NCBI RefSeq assembly: GCF_030814715.1
Contig: NZ_JAUSVO010000004.1
Span: 372,001-436,000 of the forward strand
Reading direction: 5' to 3'
Length of the DNA: 64,000 nucleotides
From: Kaistia dalseonensis
GTDB taxonomy: Bacteria; Pseudomonadota; Alphaproteobacteria; Rhizobiales; Kaistiaceae
Both the position numbers and the translations under genes were made by a program. Below are positions 25,308 to 33,732 of this stretch, piece by piece; position 1 is the first letter of the stretch; every line of letters starts with the position of its first letter. Under the pieces are notes generated by a model. That model was not told the origin of the DNA and did not search any database. It saw nothing but the letters and a program-made list of their open reading frames with translations.

Positions 25308-26186
25308 ATGGCGCTCTATGATGGCCCGATCATCGACGCCCACCACCATCTCTGGACCTTCGACGCCGCCGAACTGCCATGGCTCGCCGCTGAGGCCAAT
25401 GCGCCGCTCGCTCGTGATTTTGGCGCCGAGGATTATGGTACCGCCGCCGGTGACCTGCCGATCGTCGCGACGGTCTGGATCGAGGCGCTGGCTCGATCGT
25501 CCGAGCGTGAGGCGCTGGCGGCCTGTGCGGTCCGTCGCCGGACGCTCTGGCTCTGCAACGCGCTGGTCGCCCATGCGCCGCTCGATGCGCCCGATATTGC
25601 CGATCGGCTCGACGCGCTCCGGGCGGCCTTGCCGAGGCTTCGCGGCATTCGCGATATCGTCGCGGTCAGGCGGGGGGCGAACTCCTTCGCGCGCCGGCCC
25701 GATCTGCTGGAAAGGCCGGAATTTCTCGAAGGATTACGCGCGCTTGCCGAGCGCAATCTCGCCTTCGACCTCATGCTCGAACCCTGGCAGATGAAGGATG
25801 CGCTGCGGCTGGTGAAGCGCCTGCCGGGGCTGCAATTCATCATCGAGCATGCGGGCAGCCCGGATTTTTCGAGCGATGAGGGGGCGGCGCTCTGGCAGGG
25901 CGCCATGAAGGCGGCGGCCGCCTATCCCAATGTCGCAGTCAAGATATCGGCGCTCCATTGCCGGATGCCTGGCTGGACCGACGAGCGGCTGGCCGGGCCG
26001 ATCCGGGCGCTGGTCGACTGGTTCGGCGTTGATCGCCTTGCCTTCGCCAGCGATTTCCCGGTGCATGACCTTTCATGTCCGTTCAGGCGGGCGTTCGAAA
26101 CGCTCGGCAGGGCGGTCGCAGTCCTTTCGCCTGCGGCGCAGCGGGCTCTGTTTCACGATACGGCACAGGCGCTCTACCGGATCTGA
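25308..26186 (+). CDS. Amidohydrolase 2 family TIM-barrel hydrolase (lactonase-like)
   Basis: A 292-residue metal-dependent hydrolase of the amidohydrolase-2 group, which includes fuconolactonases and 2-pyrone-4,6-dicarboxylate hydrolase-like proteins. The HxH motif is in IIDAHHHLW (about 8-16). IEHAGSPDF supplies a barrel histidine near residue 184, and ASDFPVHD supplies the conserved aspartate near the C-terminus. It starts 5 bases after the Gfo/Idh/MocA stop and ends the operon. It may hydrolyse a lactone or amide formed by the two upstream enzymes (inference). It is convergent with the next SDR gene across 32 bases. Confidence 0.85.
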   Translation: MALYDGPIIDAHHHLWTFDAAELPWLAAEANAPLARDFGAEDYGTAAGDLPIVATVWIEALARSSEREALAACAVRRRTLWLCNALVAHAPLDAPDIADRLDALRAALPRLRGIRDIVAVRRGANSFARRPDLLERPEFLEGLRALAERNLAFDLMLEPWQMKDALRLVKRLPGLQFIIEHAGSPDFSSDEGAALWQGAMKAAAAYPNVAVKISALHCRMPGWTDERLAGPIRALVDWFGVDRLAFASDFPVHDLSCPFRRAFETLGRAVAVLSPAAQRALFHDTAQALYRI

Positions 26187-26218
26187 ATCGGCGCCAAGCG
26201 TTTGATAGAGTTTACCAA

Positions 26219-27010
26219 TCAGACGATCGTGCCGCCATCGACGAGCAAGTCCTGGCCGGTGATGTTGCGCGCGGCGTCGGAGAGCAGGAAGACGACGGAA
26301 TTGGCGATGTCCTCCGCCGTGCTCATGCGACCGAGCGCCGACGTCGCCGCGAAACGGGCGAAGCGCTCGTCGAGCGAAATGCCTTCGCGATCAGCCTCTT
26401 CGCCCAATTGTCGGGTCAGCCGCGGGCCTTCGACGCCGCCGGGCGAGACCATGTTGACGCGCACGCCGGCGCTTCCGGCTTCGAGCGCGGCGGATTTCGT
26501 CATGCCGCGCAACGTCCATTTCGTGGCGCCATAGAGCGAGGATTTGCGCACGCCCTTGAAGCCGAACGTGCCGCCAATATTGACCAGGCTGCCGCCGCCG
26601 CGCGCGATCAACTCGGGCAATATCGCCTTCATGACGAGGAAGGTTCCGAGCACGTTCACGTCGAAAAGCTCGCGGAAATCAGCGACGGAATGCTCCCAGA
26701 GGGTCTTGCCGGACGGCCCGGTGACGCCGGCGACATTAACGGCGCCATAGAGCGTCTGCGGGAAGGTCTCGGATGCCGCGCGGATGGCGGCCTGGACTTC
26801 GTCTTCATCGGTCACGTCCGCGCGCTGGACGAGGACGGCGCGGCCCAATTGGCGCATTTCCTCGGCCGTCCTTTCGATCGCGGCCATGTCGCGACCGATC
26901 AGGATCAGGTCACCGCCGGCTTCGGCAATGGCGCGGGTGATGGCACCGCCCATGCCCTTGGCGGGGCCGGTGACGAGGAAGGCGCGGTTCTTGAGCGACA
27001 GGTCGGGCAT
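26219..27010 (-). CDS. SDR-family oxidoreductase, paralogue of the 19.1-kb SDR
   Basis: A 263-residue classical SDR with TGPAKGMGG (residues 14-22), NVAGV in the NNAG position, catalytic YGATK and the C-terminal VDGG. It shares the rare GPAKGMG cofactor motif and overall layout with the SDR at 19068-19862. It lies 9 bases downstream of a NitT/TauT-type permease gene on the same strand, so it appears to be the last gene of the importer operon. That placement suggests it acts on the imported compound or an early intermediate. Confidence 0.88.
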   Translation of the reverse strand: MPDLSLKNRAFLVTGPAKGMGGAITRAIAEAGGDLILIGRDMAAIERTAEEMRQLGRAVLVQRADVTDEDEVQAAIRAASETFPQTLYGAVNVAGVTGPSGKTLWEHSVADFRELFDVNVLGTFLVMKAILPELIARGGGSLVNIGGTFGFKGVRKSSLYGATKWTLRGMTKSAALEAGSAGVRVNMVSPGGVEGPRLTRQLGEEADREGISLDERFARFAATSALGRMSTAEDIANSVVFLLSDAARNITGQDLLVDGGTIV

Positions 27011-27019
27011 GTGATTTCT

Positions 27020-27805
27020 TCAGTTCCGCCAGGCGGTCAGCCGTTTTTCGACGGCGGTGGTGAGCCAGTAGATGGTGTAGGCCATGATCATGCTGACGAT
27101 CACGGCGGCCCAGAGCAGGCCGGTCTTGCGATAGGAGGAGGCGTCGAGGATCAGCGTGCCGAGCCCGGGCGCGCCAGAGAGCCATTCGGCGAGCATGGCG
27201 GAAAGGATGGCGCTGGTCGCGGCACTCCTGAGGCCCGCGAAAATGAAGGGCAGCGCGAAGGGCAGGCGGACCTTGATGAAGGTCTTGAACCATCCGGCAC
27301 CCAGCACATGCATGAGTTCGAGCGCGTTTTTCCGCGTCGAGGAGAAGCCCTTCATGGCGTTCACCATGATCGGAAAAAAGGAGACGATCACCACGACGGC
27401 GATGGCCGTGCCGATGCCGCGGCCGAAAATCATGATCAATATCGGGGCGATAGCGAGAACCGGCGCCGTGCGGAGCCCGATCACGATCGGCAGCACCGCA
27501 TGGGTCACCTTCCGCGACGAGACGAAGATCGCGGCGAGTACGATCGCCAGCACGAAGGCGACGAGGAGGCCGGCGGCGGCGTTGCGGAGCGTGAAGAAGA
27601 GGGCATAGCCGATCTTGTCGGCCTCCTTCAGGAAGGCGGTCCAGGCCGCCTCGGGTGGCGGCATGATGTAGGGCGGGACGGCGAAGGCGGTGACAGCGAG
27701 CTTCCACAGCGCGAGCAGGACGACGACGAACACCACCGGCCCGACCATCCCGCGCAACCTTGCGGCTGCCGAAGGGCCGACAACAGGGGCGGCAATATCA
27801 GCCAT
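27020..27805 (-). CDS. NitT/TauT-type ABC transporter permease 1
   Basis: A 261-residue inner-membrane permease with about six hydrophobic segments. The EAA-type loop motif is seen in LMHVLGAGWFKTFIKVRLPFALPFI (about 160-185). This class (SsuC/TauC/ThiX type) imports sulfonates, nitrate, riboflavin or pyrimidine precursors. Its start overlaps the end of the permease gene upstream by 8 bases. Two permease genes in one system suggest a heterodimer. Confidence 0.9.
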   Translation of the reverse strand: MADIAAPVVGPSAAARLRGMVGPVVFVVVLLALWKLAVTAFAVPPYIMPPPEAAWTAFLKEADKIGYALFFTLRNAAAGLLVAFVLAIVLAAIFVSSRKVTHAVLPIVIGLRTAPVLAIAPILIMIFGRGIGTAIAVVVIVSFFPIMVNAMKGFSSTRKNALELMHVLGAGWFKTFIKVRLPFALPFIFAGLRSAATSAILSAMLAEWLSGAPGLGTLILDASSYRKTGLLWAAVIVSMIMAYTIYWLTTAVEKRLTAWRN

Positions 27806-28634
27806 TGGCGTTGCCTTTCATGGCCCCAATCGCATCGATCGGTTGCCCCACGACGATCCGCTCAGCGATCGCAACTAGTCCATAGGCCGATGTGGCGAGA
27901 CAGCAGACGGCGACGATGGTCAGCCAGGCGAGCGGCACATCGAAGGAGAATAGCGCATAGGTCATCATGATGCCGAGCCCGCGATCGGCGCTGACCCATT
28001 CGGCGATGAGGGCGCCGAGCACGGAGAGGGGAGCGGCGATCTTGAGCGCGGAGAAGAGATAGGGGAGGGCGGAGGGGAAGGCGAGCTTGACGAGCCGCTG
28101 CCAGCGCGAGGCGGCGAGGATATGGAAGAGATCGGAGACGTTGCGGTCGACCGCCTTGAAGCCTTGCACAACCCCGACGAGCAATGGAAACAGCGCGGCG
28201 ATGGTGGCGATGACGATCCGGGCCGGGAGGCCATTGCCGACCCAGACCATCAGGATCGGCGTCAGGGCGATCAGCGGGATCGAATCGACGACGATGCCGA
28301 GCTTCAGGATGGTCGGCTCGGATTTCCGATAGCTGACGGCGATGGCGCCGAGCATGAGCGCGATCAGCGTCGCGAGCACGAAGCCCGAGAGCGCGGAGAG
28401 GACGGTCGGCCCCATATGGTAGAAGAGGTCGGCATAGGAACGGCCGAAGGCGCCGCCAATCTCGCTCGGCGCCGGCACGGTGATCGGCAGGAAGCCCAGA
28501 TCCTTGATCGCCTCCCAGAGACCGACCAGCACCAGCACGATCAGCGCGGGAACGCCGACCGCGCCGATCGCGCGCCGAATTCGGCCCCGGGACATGCCGG
28601 AGGCCGGCGCGGGAAGGGCGGCGCCCTCAGCCAT
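27798..28634 (-). CDS. NitT/TauT-type ABC transporter permease 2
   Basis: A 278-residue integral membrane permease of the same class, with an N-terminal polar stretch of about 25 residues and then six or more hydrophobic segments. The loop LFHILAASRWQRLVKLAFPSALPYLF (about 170-195) is the ATPase-contacting motif. It overlaps the ATPase gene upstream by 8 bases and the second permease downstream by 8 bases, giving a tightly coupled ATPase-permease-permease-SDR order. Confidence 0.9.
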   Translation of the reverse strand: MAEGAALPAPASGMSRGRIRRAIGAVGVPALIVLVLVGLWEAIKDLGFLPITVPAPSEIGGAFGRSYADLFYHMGPTVLSALSGFVLATLIALMLGAIAVSYRKSEPTILKLGIVVDSIPLIALTPILMVWVGNGLPARIVIATIAALFPLLVGVVQGFKAVDRNVSDLFHILAASRWQRLVKLAFPSALPYLFSALKIAAPLSVLGALIAEWVSADRGLGIMMTYALFSFDVPLAWLTIVAVCCLATSAYGLVAIAERIVVGQPIDAIGAMKGNANG

Positions 28635-29418
28635 GGGCCGGCTCCGGCTCGGCCTTCAGTTCGTCGCCAAACAGCGCGGCGCGGACGGCGTTTTCGAGAT
28701 GGTTGAAGGCCGGCGTCTGCAGCATGGCGAGCGCACGCGGGCGCGGTAAATCGACATCGATGGTGGTGACGAGCCGGCCGGGATGGGCGGCGAGCACATG
28801 CACCTGATCGGCCATGAAGACGGCCTCGCCGATCGTGTGGGTGACGAGGATCGCTGTCGTGCCGGTCTCCTGCCAGATCCGCAGCAATTCCATGTTCATG
28901 CGCTGGCGGGTGATCTCGTCGAGCGCGCCGAAGGGCTCGTCGAGGAGCAGGATCTTCGGGCGAAGCACCAGCGCGCGGGCGATCGAGACGCGCTGCTGCA
29001 TGCCGCCGGAAAGCTGGGCCGGCTTCGCATTCTCGAAGCCGGAGAGGCCGACGAGGCGGATCAGCGTCTCGGGTCGTGGCCCATCGCCGATCGGCCCGCC
29101 GGCGATCTCGAGCGGCAGCGCGATATTGTCCATGACGGAGCGCCAGGGCAGCAGGCTCGCATCCTGGAACACGAAGCCGATCTCGTGCCGCCGCCTGGCT
29201 TCGTCCGGCGGCGTGCCGCCAATGGTGATCTTGCCCGCGCTCGGCGCCAGAATATCGGCGACGAGCCGAAGCAGCGTGGACTTGCCGCAGCCGGACGGCC
29301 CGATCAGCGCGGAAAAGCTGCCCGAGGGGAATTTGAGCGAGATATCGTCGATCGCCGTGACCGAACGACCGTCGATCGCGAAATTCTTGGTGACGTGGTC
29401 GATGGTGATGTCGGTCAT
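28627..29418 (-). CDS. NitT/TauT-type ABC transporter ATPase
   Basis: A 263-residue ATPase. Walker A is GPSGCGKST (about 39-47), the Q-loop is VFQDASLLPW, the signature is LSGGMQQR and Walker B is LLLDEPFGALD. The closest class is SsuB/TauB/ThiZ. ATG 29418 is chosen because translation upstream runs through palindromic intergenic DNA with no family similarity. It is separated from its binding-protein gene by 297 bases of structured non-coding DNA, which may lower membrane-component expression. Confidence 0.92.
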   Translation of the reverse strand: MTDITIDHVTKNFAIDGRSVTAIDDISLKFPSGSFSALIGPSGCGKSTLLRLVADILAPSAGKITIGGTPPDEARRRHEIGFVFQDASLLPWRSVMDNIALPLEIAGGPIGDGPRPETLIRLVGLSGFENAKPAQLSGGMQQRVSIARALVLRPKILLLDEPFGALDEITRQRMNMELLRIWQETGTTAILVTHTIGEAVFMADQVHVLAAHPGRLVTTIDVDLPRPRALAMLQTPAFNHLENAVRAALFGDELKAEPEPAHG

Positions 29419-29441
29419 GGGTACCAGTCTGGTTCGGAATT

Positions 29442-29471
29442 GACCCTTCGCGACATAGTGCGCGAAGGGTC
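29442..29471. repeat. Perfect 11-bp stem-loop in front of the ATPase gene
   Basis: GACCCTTCGCG (29442-29452) and CGCGAAGGGTC (29461-29471) form a perfect stem with an 8-base loop, 24 bases before the ATPase start. It may act as a leader hairpin or be part of the palindromic element beside it. Confidence 0.6.
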
Positions 29472-29498
29472 TTGTCTGTCGACCCGCCTCCTGCCTAG

Positions 29499-29680
29499 CC
29501 CGCCCCTTGCGGGCGGGTCGAAGACGCCCCTGCGTTTTCGGGACGGGGTCGGACACGGTCTCGTCAGGACGGCAGGACTGCCGCCAAGAACGTACTTGTC
29601 TCCAAGAACGCCTTGGCGATGCCAAGGCTAACCCCGCCCCAAAACCGCAGGGCGGTTTTGACCCGCCCGCAAGGGGCGGG
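29499..29680. repeat. Intergenic element with perfect 21-bp inverted ends
   Basis: The 21 bases at 29499-29519 recur as an exact reverse complement at 29660-29680, 140 bases apart. Each arm also contains its own short palindrome. Just inside the right arm, AAAACCGC and GCGGTTTT (29641-29659) form another hairpin. No protein is encoded. It looks like a small non-autonomous palindromic element inserted between the binding-protein and ATPase genes. Confidence 0.65.
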
Positions 29681-29715
29681 TTAAGCGGAGCGCGTGGCGA
29701 TTGCGGCGATGCTTC

Positions 29716-30786
29716 TTACTTCCCGTGTGCGGCGGCGATCAGCTTCTGCGTCACGACGTCCTCGACCTTGACCTGGCCTTCCTTCAAATCGCCGGCCTTG
29801 ATCGAGAAATCGATGCCCTGCTGGAACACCGAGGGCTCGATCCAGAGCAGGCCGTTCTTGGCGGCGTCGCCGACCGGGATGAAATCCTTGTAGACGCCGG
29901 CTTCGACCGTTTGCGCCTTCAGATCGAGGCCGCGCTGGCCATATTTGTCGACCATCAGCTTGGCCATGGCGTCGGGATTGTCGAGGAACCATTGCCAGCC
30001 CTTGATCTCGGCCTTGAGCCAGCGAACGATCAGGTCGGATTTGGTGTCGATCGATTCATCGGTCGCATAGAGCACGCCGGCATAGCCGGGCAGGCCGAGA
30101 TCGTTCATGTAGGCGACTTCGATATCGACGCCGCGCGTCTTCAGCATCACGCCCTGATTGGTCGCCCAGCCATAATAGCCGTCGACCTGGCCGGCCGCGA
30201 GCATGCCGGGATCGGTGCCGACCGGAACGTAATTGACCGAGGCCGGATCAAGGCCGGCCGCCTTCATCAGCACGTCCATTTGCGGGCGGGTGGCGTTCGG
30301 CAGCGCGATCGTCTTGCCGGGGAAATCGGCGAGCGTCTTGATCGGCTTGGAGGCGAGCGACATGATCGCGCCGGGCGCCTTCTGCATGATCGCAGCGAAG
30401 GCCTTGACCGGCACGCCGCCGATGCGGTTGCGGATCACGCCCTCGACATCGCTGTCGCTCGTGATGGCCTGGCCGCTGGCGACCACCGCCGTGCCATCCG
30501 TGCCCGGTCCGCCGGGCAGGAATTCGGCCTCGATGCCCTCGGCGGCGAAATAGCCCTGGTCGATCGCGGCGAAATGGCCGCCGAACTGGATCGACTTGAT
30601 CCAGCCGAGCTGGTGCACGAACTGGTCGGCGGCATAGGCGCGGCGGGCGCCGAAGGTCAGCGCGCCGGGCGCCATGAACATGCCGGCGAAGAGACCGCCC
30701 GTCTTCAGAACGGAACGCCGGTTCACACCGGGGGCCGCGAGGGCGGGGAGGGATGGGATGTCTGAGCGTCCTGATTTCTCGGTCAT
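29716..30786 (-). CDS. NitT/TauT-type substrate-binding protein (NMT1/THI5-like) with Tat signal
   Basis: A 356-residue periplasmic binding protein. The N-terminus carries a twin-arginine signal (NRRSVLKTGG, about residues 22-31) followed by a hydrophobic stretch and an AYA-AD cleavage site near residue 52, so it is exported folded. The body shows the NMT1/THI5 pattern: FGGHFAAIDQGYFAAEGIEAE, GYYGWATNQG and VRWLKAEIKGWQWFLDNPDAM. Such proteins bind thiamine precursors, pyrimidines, sulfonates or aromatic acids. ATG 30786 follows AAAGGG. It is the first gene of the importer operon. Cyclic nitrogen compounds fit the context, but the ligand is not known. Confidence 0.9.
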   Translation of the reverse strand: MTEKSGRSDIPSLPALAAPGVNRRSVLKTGGLFAGMFMAPGALTFGARRAYAADQFVHQLGWIKSIQFGGHFAAIDQGYFAAEGIEAEFLPGGPGTDGTAVVASGQAITSDSDVEGVIRNRIGGVPVKAFAAIMQKAPGAIMSLASKPIKTLADFPGKTIALPNATRPQMDVLMKAAGLDPASVNYVPVGTDPGMLAAGQVDGYYGWATNQGVMLKTRGVDIEVAYMNDLGLPGYAGVLYATDESIDTKSDLIVRWLKAEIKGWQWFLDNPDAMAKLMVDKYGQRGLDLKAQTVEAGVYKDFIPVGDAAKNGLLWIEPSVFQQGIDFSIKAGDLKEGQVKVEDVVTQKLIAAAHGK

Positions 30787-30863
30787 GAAGTGCCCTTTCT
30801 CGCGTTTCCAGCCGGAAGAGACCGATCGTCTATTGAGCAAGCTCTGTGCCAAAAAGAATCCGC

Positions 30864-30895
30864 AGAAAGCCGACTTTCTACAAAATGGTATTTTG
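30864..30895. promoter_or_regulatory. Two adjacent operator-like palindromes between the importer and the hydrolase
   Basis: AGAAAG-CCGA-CTTTCT (30864-30879) and CAAAAT-GGT-ATTTTG (30881-30895) are both perfect inverted repeats, side by side in the divergent intergenic region. They differ from the ATTGTCGACAAT motif, so a different regulator may act here. A TTGACG at 30893-30898 could be a -35 for the plus-strand hydrolase. Confidence 0.45.
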
Positions 30896-30958
30896 ACGAT
30901 AATCTGTATTCGTGTTGAAAATATCGGCAGCATGCGGCCGTCTTGAGCAGGAGAGAGA

Positions 30959-31771
30959 ATGTCCATCGTCACGGCAAACGGCATCGAACAGGCGATGGTC
31001 ACGGCCGGCCCGGCGGATGGAGCGCCGGTGCTGCTGGTCCATGGCCTCGGCTGGGACCATACGCTCTGGTCCGGGCAGATCGAGACGCTGGCCGCGCGCG
31101 GCTGGCGCGTGATCGCGCCGGACCTGCGCGGCATGGGGCTAAGCGCGAAGCCCGACATGGCCTATTCGATCGATCTCTATGCGCGCGATCTGCTGGCGCT
31201 CACTGACGCGCTGGATCTCGGACCGTTTGCGATCGCCGGCTTCTCGCTGGGCGGGATCATCGCGACGGCGATGATCGAGCAGGCGCCGTCACGGATCGGC
31301 GCGGCCGTGATCGCCTGCTGCGGCGTTCATACGACGGCGGAAGGGGAGGCGGGCACGGAGGCGATGTTGGCGCGCTCCGCCGGGCTCGGGCCGCTCGCCT
31401 TCGCCCGCGAGCAGGCGGCGGCGATCTGGCATCCGGATTTCGCGGCGGCGAATCCCGATCGGGTCGAGCAGTTCATCGCGTGGCGCGCGGCCATGGACCA
31501 GGCGGCGCTGACGCGGGCCTTCCGGGCGGGCTATGGCATCGACTATCGGCCGGGGCTCGCCAGGATCACCGCGCCGGTTCGGCTGATCGCGGCGGATCGC
31601 GATCCGTTTGCCTCGGTCGCGACCATGGCGGCGATGCGCGAGGCCATTCCCGGCGCCGATCTGGTCGTGATCGAAAACGCCGGCCACATGGCACCGATCG
31701 AGCAGCGCGATGCGTTCGATGCGGCGCTGGTAGCATGTTTCGAAAGCGCGTGGCCGGCTCGGGCCGGCTGA
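30959..31771 (+). CDS. Alpha/beta hydrolase (enol-lactonase/RutD-like size class)
   Basis: A 270-residue alpha/beta-fold hydrolase. The oxyanion HGLGWD is at 28-33, the nucleophile S96 is in GFSLGG, the acid is D215 in AADRDPF and the base is H243 in NAGHMAP, so the triad is complete. It belongs to the broad group of 3-oxoadipate enol-lactonases and aminoacrylate-type hydrolases. ATG 30959 follows AGGAGAGA. It is divergent from the NitT/TauT importer operon and probably belongs to the same pathway (inference). Confidence 0.85.
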   Translation: MSIVTANGIEQAMVTAGPADGAPVLLVHGLGWDHTLWSGQIETLAARGWRVIAPDLRGMGLSAKPDMAYSIDLYARDLLALTDALDLGPFAIAGFSLGGIIATAMIEQAPSRIGAAVIACCGVHTTAEGEAGTEAMLARSAGLGPLAFAREQAAAIWHPDFAAANPDRVEQFIAWRAAMDQAALTRAFRAGYGIDYRPGLARITAPVRLIAADRDPFASVATMAAMREAIPGADLVVIENAGHMAPIEQRDAFDAALVACFESAWPARAG

Positions 31772-31799
31772 GTTCGGCCCGCCCTGAAAGTCAGGCCCA

Positions 31800-32696
31800 T
31801 CATGATCGGGCATGGGCCCTGGGCGCGGCGCCGAAGGCCGACCTGAAGGCATGGCCAAAGGCGCTTTGCGAGGTATAGCCGACCTTGCCTGCTATGCTCG
31901 CGACGGATTCCTCGCCGCTCGCCAGCGCCGCGCGGGCCATGGTGAGGCGCCATGCCCTGACATAAGCGAGTGGGGGTTCGCCGACCCGGCGCGTGAAGGC
32001 GGCGGAGAAGGCGGCGCGCGACATGCCGGCCACCTGAGCCAGATCCGCCACCGTCCATGGCCGCGCAATATCGCCATGGATCGCCCGAAGCGCCCGACCG
32101 AGCCGTGGATCGGCGAGGGCACCCAGCCATCCAATCTCGAACTGCGCGGCGCTTGCCGCATAGGCGCGGATCGCCTCCACCACAAAGACATCGGCGAGCC
32201 GGGCACTGATGATGTCGCCGCCGATCAGGTCGCGCCCGACTTCGCCATCGATCAACGCCAGGACCGCGGCCATCGCGCCGGAGGCGGCCGTGGATTTGGG
32301 GATGAACAGGAAATCGGGCAGCATGTCGAGCAGGAAGCCGGCATTGCCCTCGGCAAAGGCGACGGTTCCCCCGATTGAAACCATATCGTCGCCGCCGAGC
32401 CGCACCGCGTCGCAACCGGGTGTGCCGTAGAGGGCCTGGCCGTCGAGGGGCGGCAGTTCCGGGTCGCTCGCCACCGCATAGGCCGTGCGCCCGAGGAGGC
32501 AGACATCGCCCGCGGCCATGCGTTGCGGTGGCCGTCCTTCCACCATTATCCAACTCGCTCCGCGCAGCAGCGCGACGAATTTGAGCCGGTCGAGCGCGGG
32601 AAAGGCGAGAGCCCATTCGCCGGACGCTTCAAGCCGGGTGCGACGCGTCACCCGTGCGCCGAGGATCGTCAGCACATCGGAAAGAGGGTCAGTCAT
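31800..32696 (-). CDS. AraC-family transcriptional regulator with N-terminal cupin domain
   Basis: A 298-residue regulator. The N-terminal half (about 1-180) resembles the cupin_6 domain found in AraC proteins paired with short-chain dehydrogenases. The C-terminal 100 residues hold two helix-turn-helix motifs (WTVADLAQVAGMSRAAFSAAF and VASIAGKVGYTSQSAFGHAF). ATG 32696 is the first good start. It is divergent from an SDR gene, a very common pairing for this AraC subgroup, so it probably activates that gene. Confidence 0.88.
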   Translation of the reverse strand: MTDPLSDVLTILGARVTRRTRLEASGEWALAFPALDRLKFVALLRGASWIMVEGRPPQRMAAGDVCLLGRTAYAVASDPELPPLDGQALYGTPGCDAVRLGGDDMVSIGGTVAFAEGNAGFLLDMLPDFLFIPKSTAASGAMAAVLALIDGEVGRDLIGGDIISARLADVFVVEAIRAYAASAAQFEIGWLGALADPRLGRALRAIHGDIARPWTVADLAQVAGMSRAAFSAAFTRRVGEPPLAYVRAWRLTMARAALASGEESVASIAGKVGYTSQSAFGHAFRSAFGAAPRAHARS

Positions 32697-32795
32697 CGCT
32701 TTGGACGATCTCGACAACTATGTGGATTATACAGCATAGGAAATCTTGCTGACCATGCACACTCTCTCTGGAACATTCAATGAAGGAGACGCGAG

Positions 32796-33530
32796 ATGGG
32801 CATCGAGGGCAAGATTGTCGCCATTACCGGGGCGAGCAGTGGCATCGGCCGAGCGACGGCGAAGCTGCTCGCGGAACGCGGAGCCCACGTCATATTGGGG
32901 GCGCGCAATGAGGAGGCGCTCGCGGCGCTCGTCGACGAGATCAATACCGCAGGTGGAAGAGCCGCCTATAGGGTGACCGATGTCCGTCGCCGGAGCGATC
33001 TCGAAGCGCTCGTCGAACTGGCGGTCAAAAGCGGCGGCAAGCTCGACGTCATGATCAACAATGCCGGGATCGGGCCGATATCGCGTTTCGATGCGCTGCG
33101 CGTCGAGGATTGGGACGCCATGATCGACGTCAATCTGCGCGGCACTCTTTACGGCATCGCCGCCGCCCTGCCTGTCTTCAACCGCCAGCAATCGGGCCAG
33201 ATCATCAATGTCGTCTCGACCGCCGGGATCAAGATTGTCCCGACCATGGGCGTCTATGCGGCGACCAAGAACGCGGTGCGGACGATCAGCGAGGCACTCC
33301 GGCAGGAATCCGGCCCGCATCTACGGGTCACGGAGGTGTCGCCGGGGATGATCGCGACCGAATTTGCAGGTTCGATCACCGATCCCGCCGTGAAGCAGGC
33401 AATCGCAGAGCGCTTGGCCGATATCGCCATTCCGCCAGCCGCGATCGCGCGCGGCATCGCCTATGCGATCGAACAGCCGGACGATGTCGATGTCGGCAGC
33501 ATCGTCATCCGCCCCACGGCGCAGGATTGA
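32796..33530 (+). CDS. SDR-family oxidoreductase (AraC-linked)
   Basis: A 244-residue classical SDR with TGASSGIG (10-17), NNAGI (about 90-94), catalytic VYAATK (Y and K) and SPGMIATEF. The ribosome site GAAGGAGA lies 8 bases before ATG 32796. It is divergent from the AraC regulator across 99 bases. The substrate cannot be read from sequence; close relatives are annotated only as general oxidoreductases. A palindromic repeat unit follows the gene. Confidence 0.9.
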   Translation: MGIEGKIVAITGASSGIGRATAKLLAERGAHVILGARNEEALAALVDEINTAGGRAAYRVTDVRRRSDLEALVELAVKSGGKLDVMINNAGIGPISRFDALRVEDWDAMIDVNLRGTLYGIAAALPVFNRQQSGQIINVVSTAGIKIVPTMGVYAATKNAVRTISEALRQESGPHLRVTEVSPGMIATEFAGSITDPAVKQAIAERLADIAIPPAAIARGIAYAIEQPDDVDVGSIVIRPTAQD

Positions 33531-33557
33531 ACGGCGGCCCCGGGGAAAATCTCGCGC

Positions 33558-33671
33558 TTGGCGGGGAGGGCCGGGGGAGGGGCTTGCGGGGAATGCCGTC
33601 GATTGCGGCGCTTACCGGCTTCTGCCGGCCGGCCCCCTCTCCAACTCTCCCCCGCCGCGCGGGAGAGAGGG
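33558..33671. repeat. Single dispersed copy of the 5.9-kb palindromic repeat
   Basis: The stretch GGCCCCCTCTCCAACTCTCC followed by a CCCGC/GCGGGAGAGAGGG palindrome (33631-33671) matches the second half of each 236-bp unit at 5936-6555. A GGCGGGGAGGG segment at 33561 matches the first half less well. It occupies the gap between the SDR and gguB. Confidence 0.6.
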
Positions 33672-33732
33672 TGGGCCGGTGGAATCCCCCCGCCACGCTG
33701 GCGAGGGGCCGTCTGTCAGTAAGGGCTGAGGC

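Noticed and set aside
30787-30958. Possible thiamine riboswitch before the NMT1/THI5-like binding protein
   Set aside because: No THI-box core (CTGAGA ... GAACCTGA) was seen on either strand; the palindromes there look like operators.
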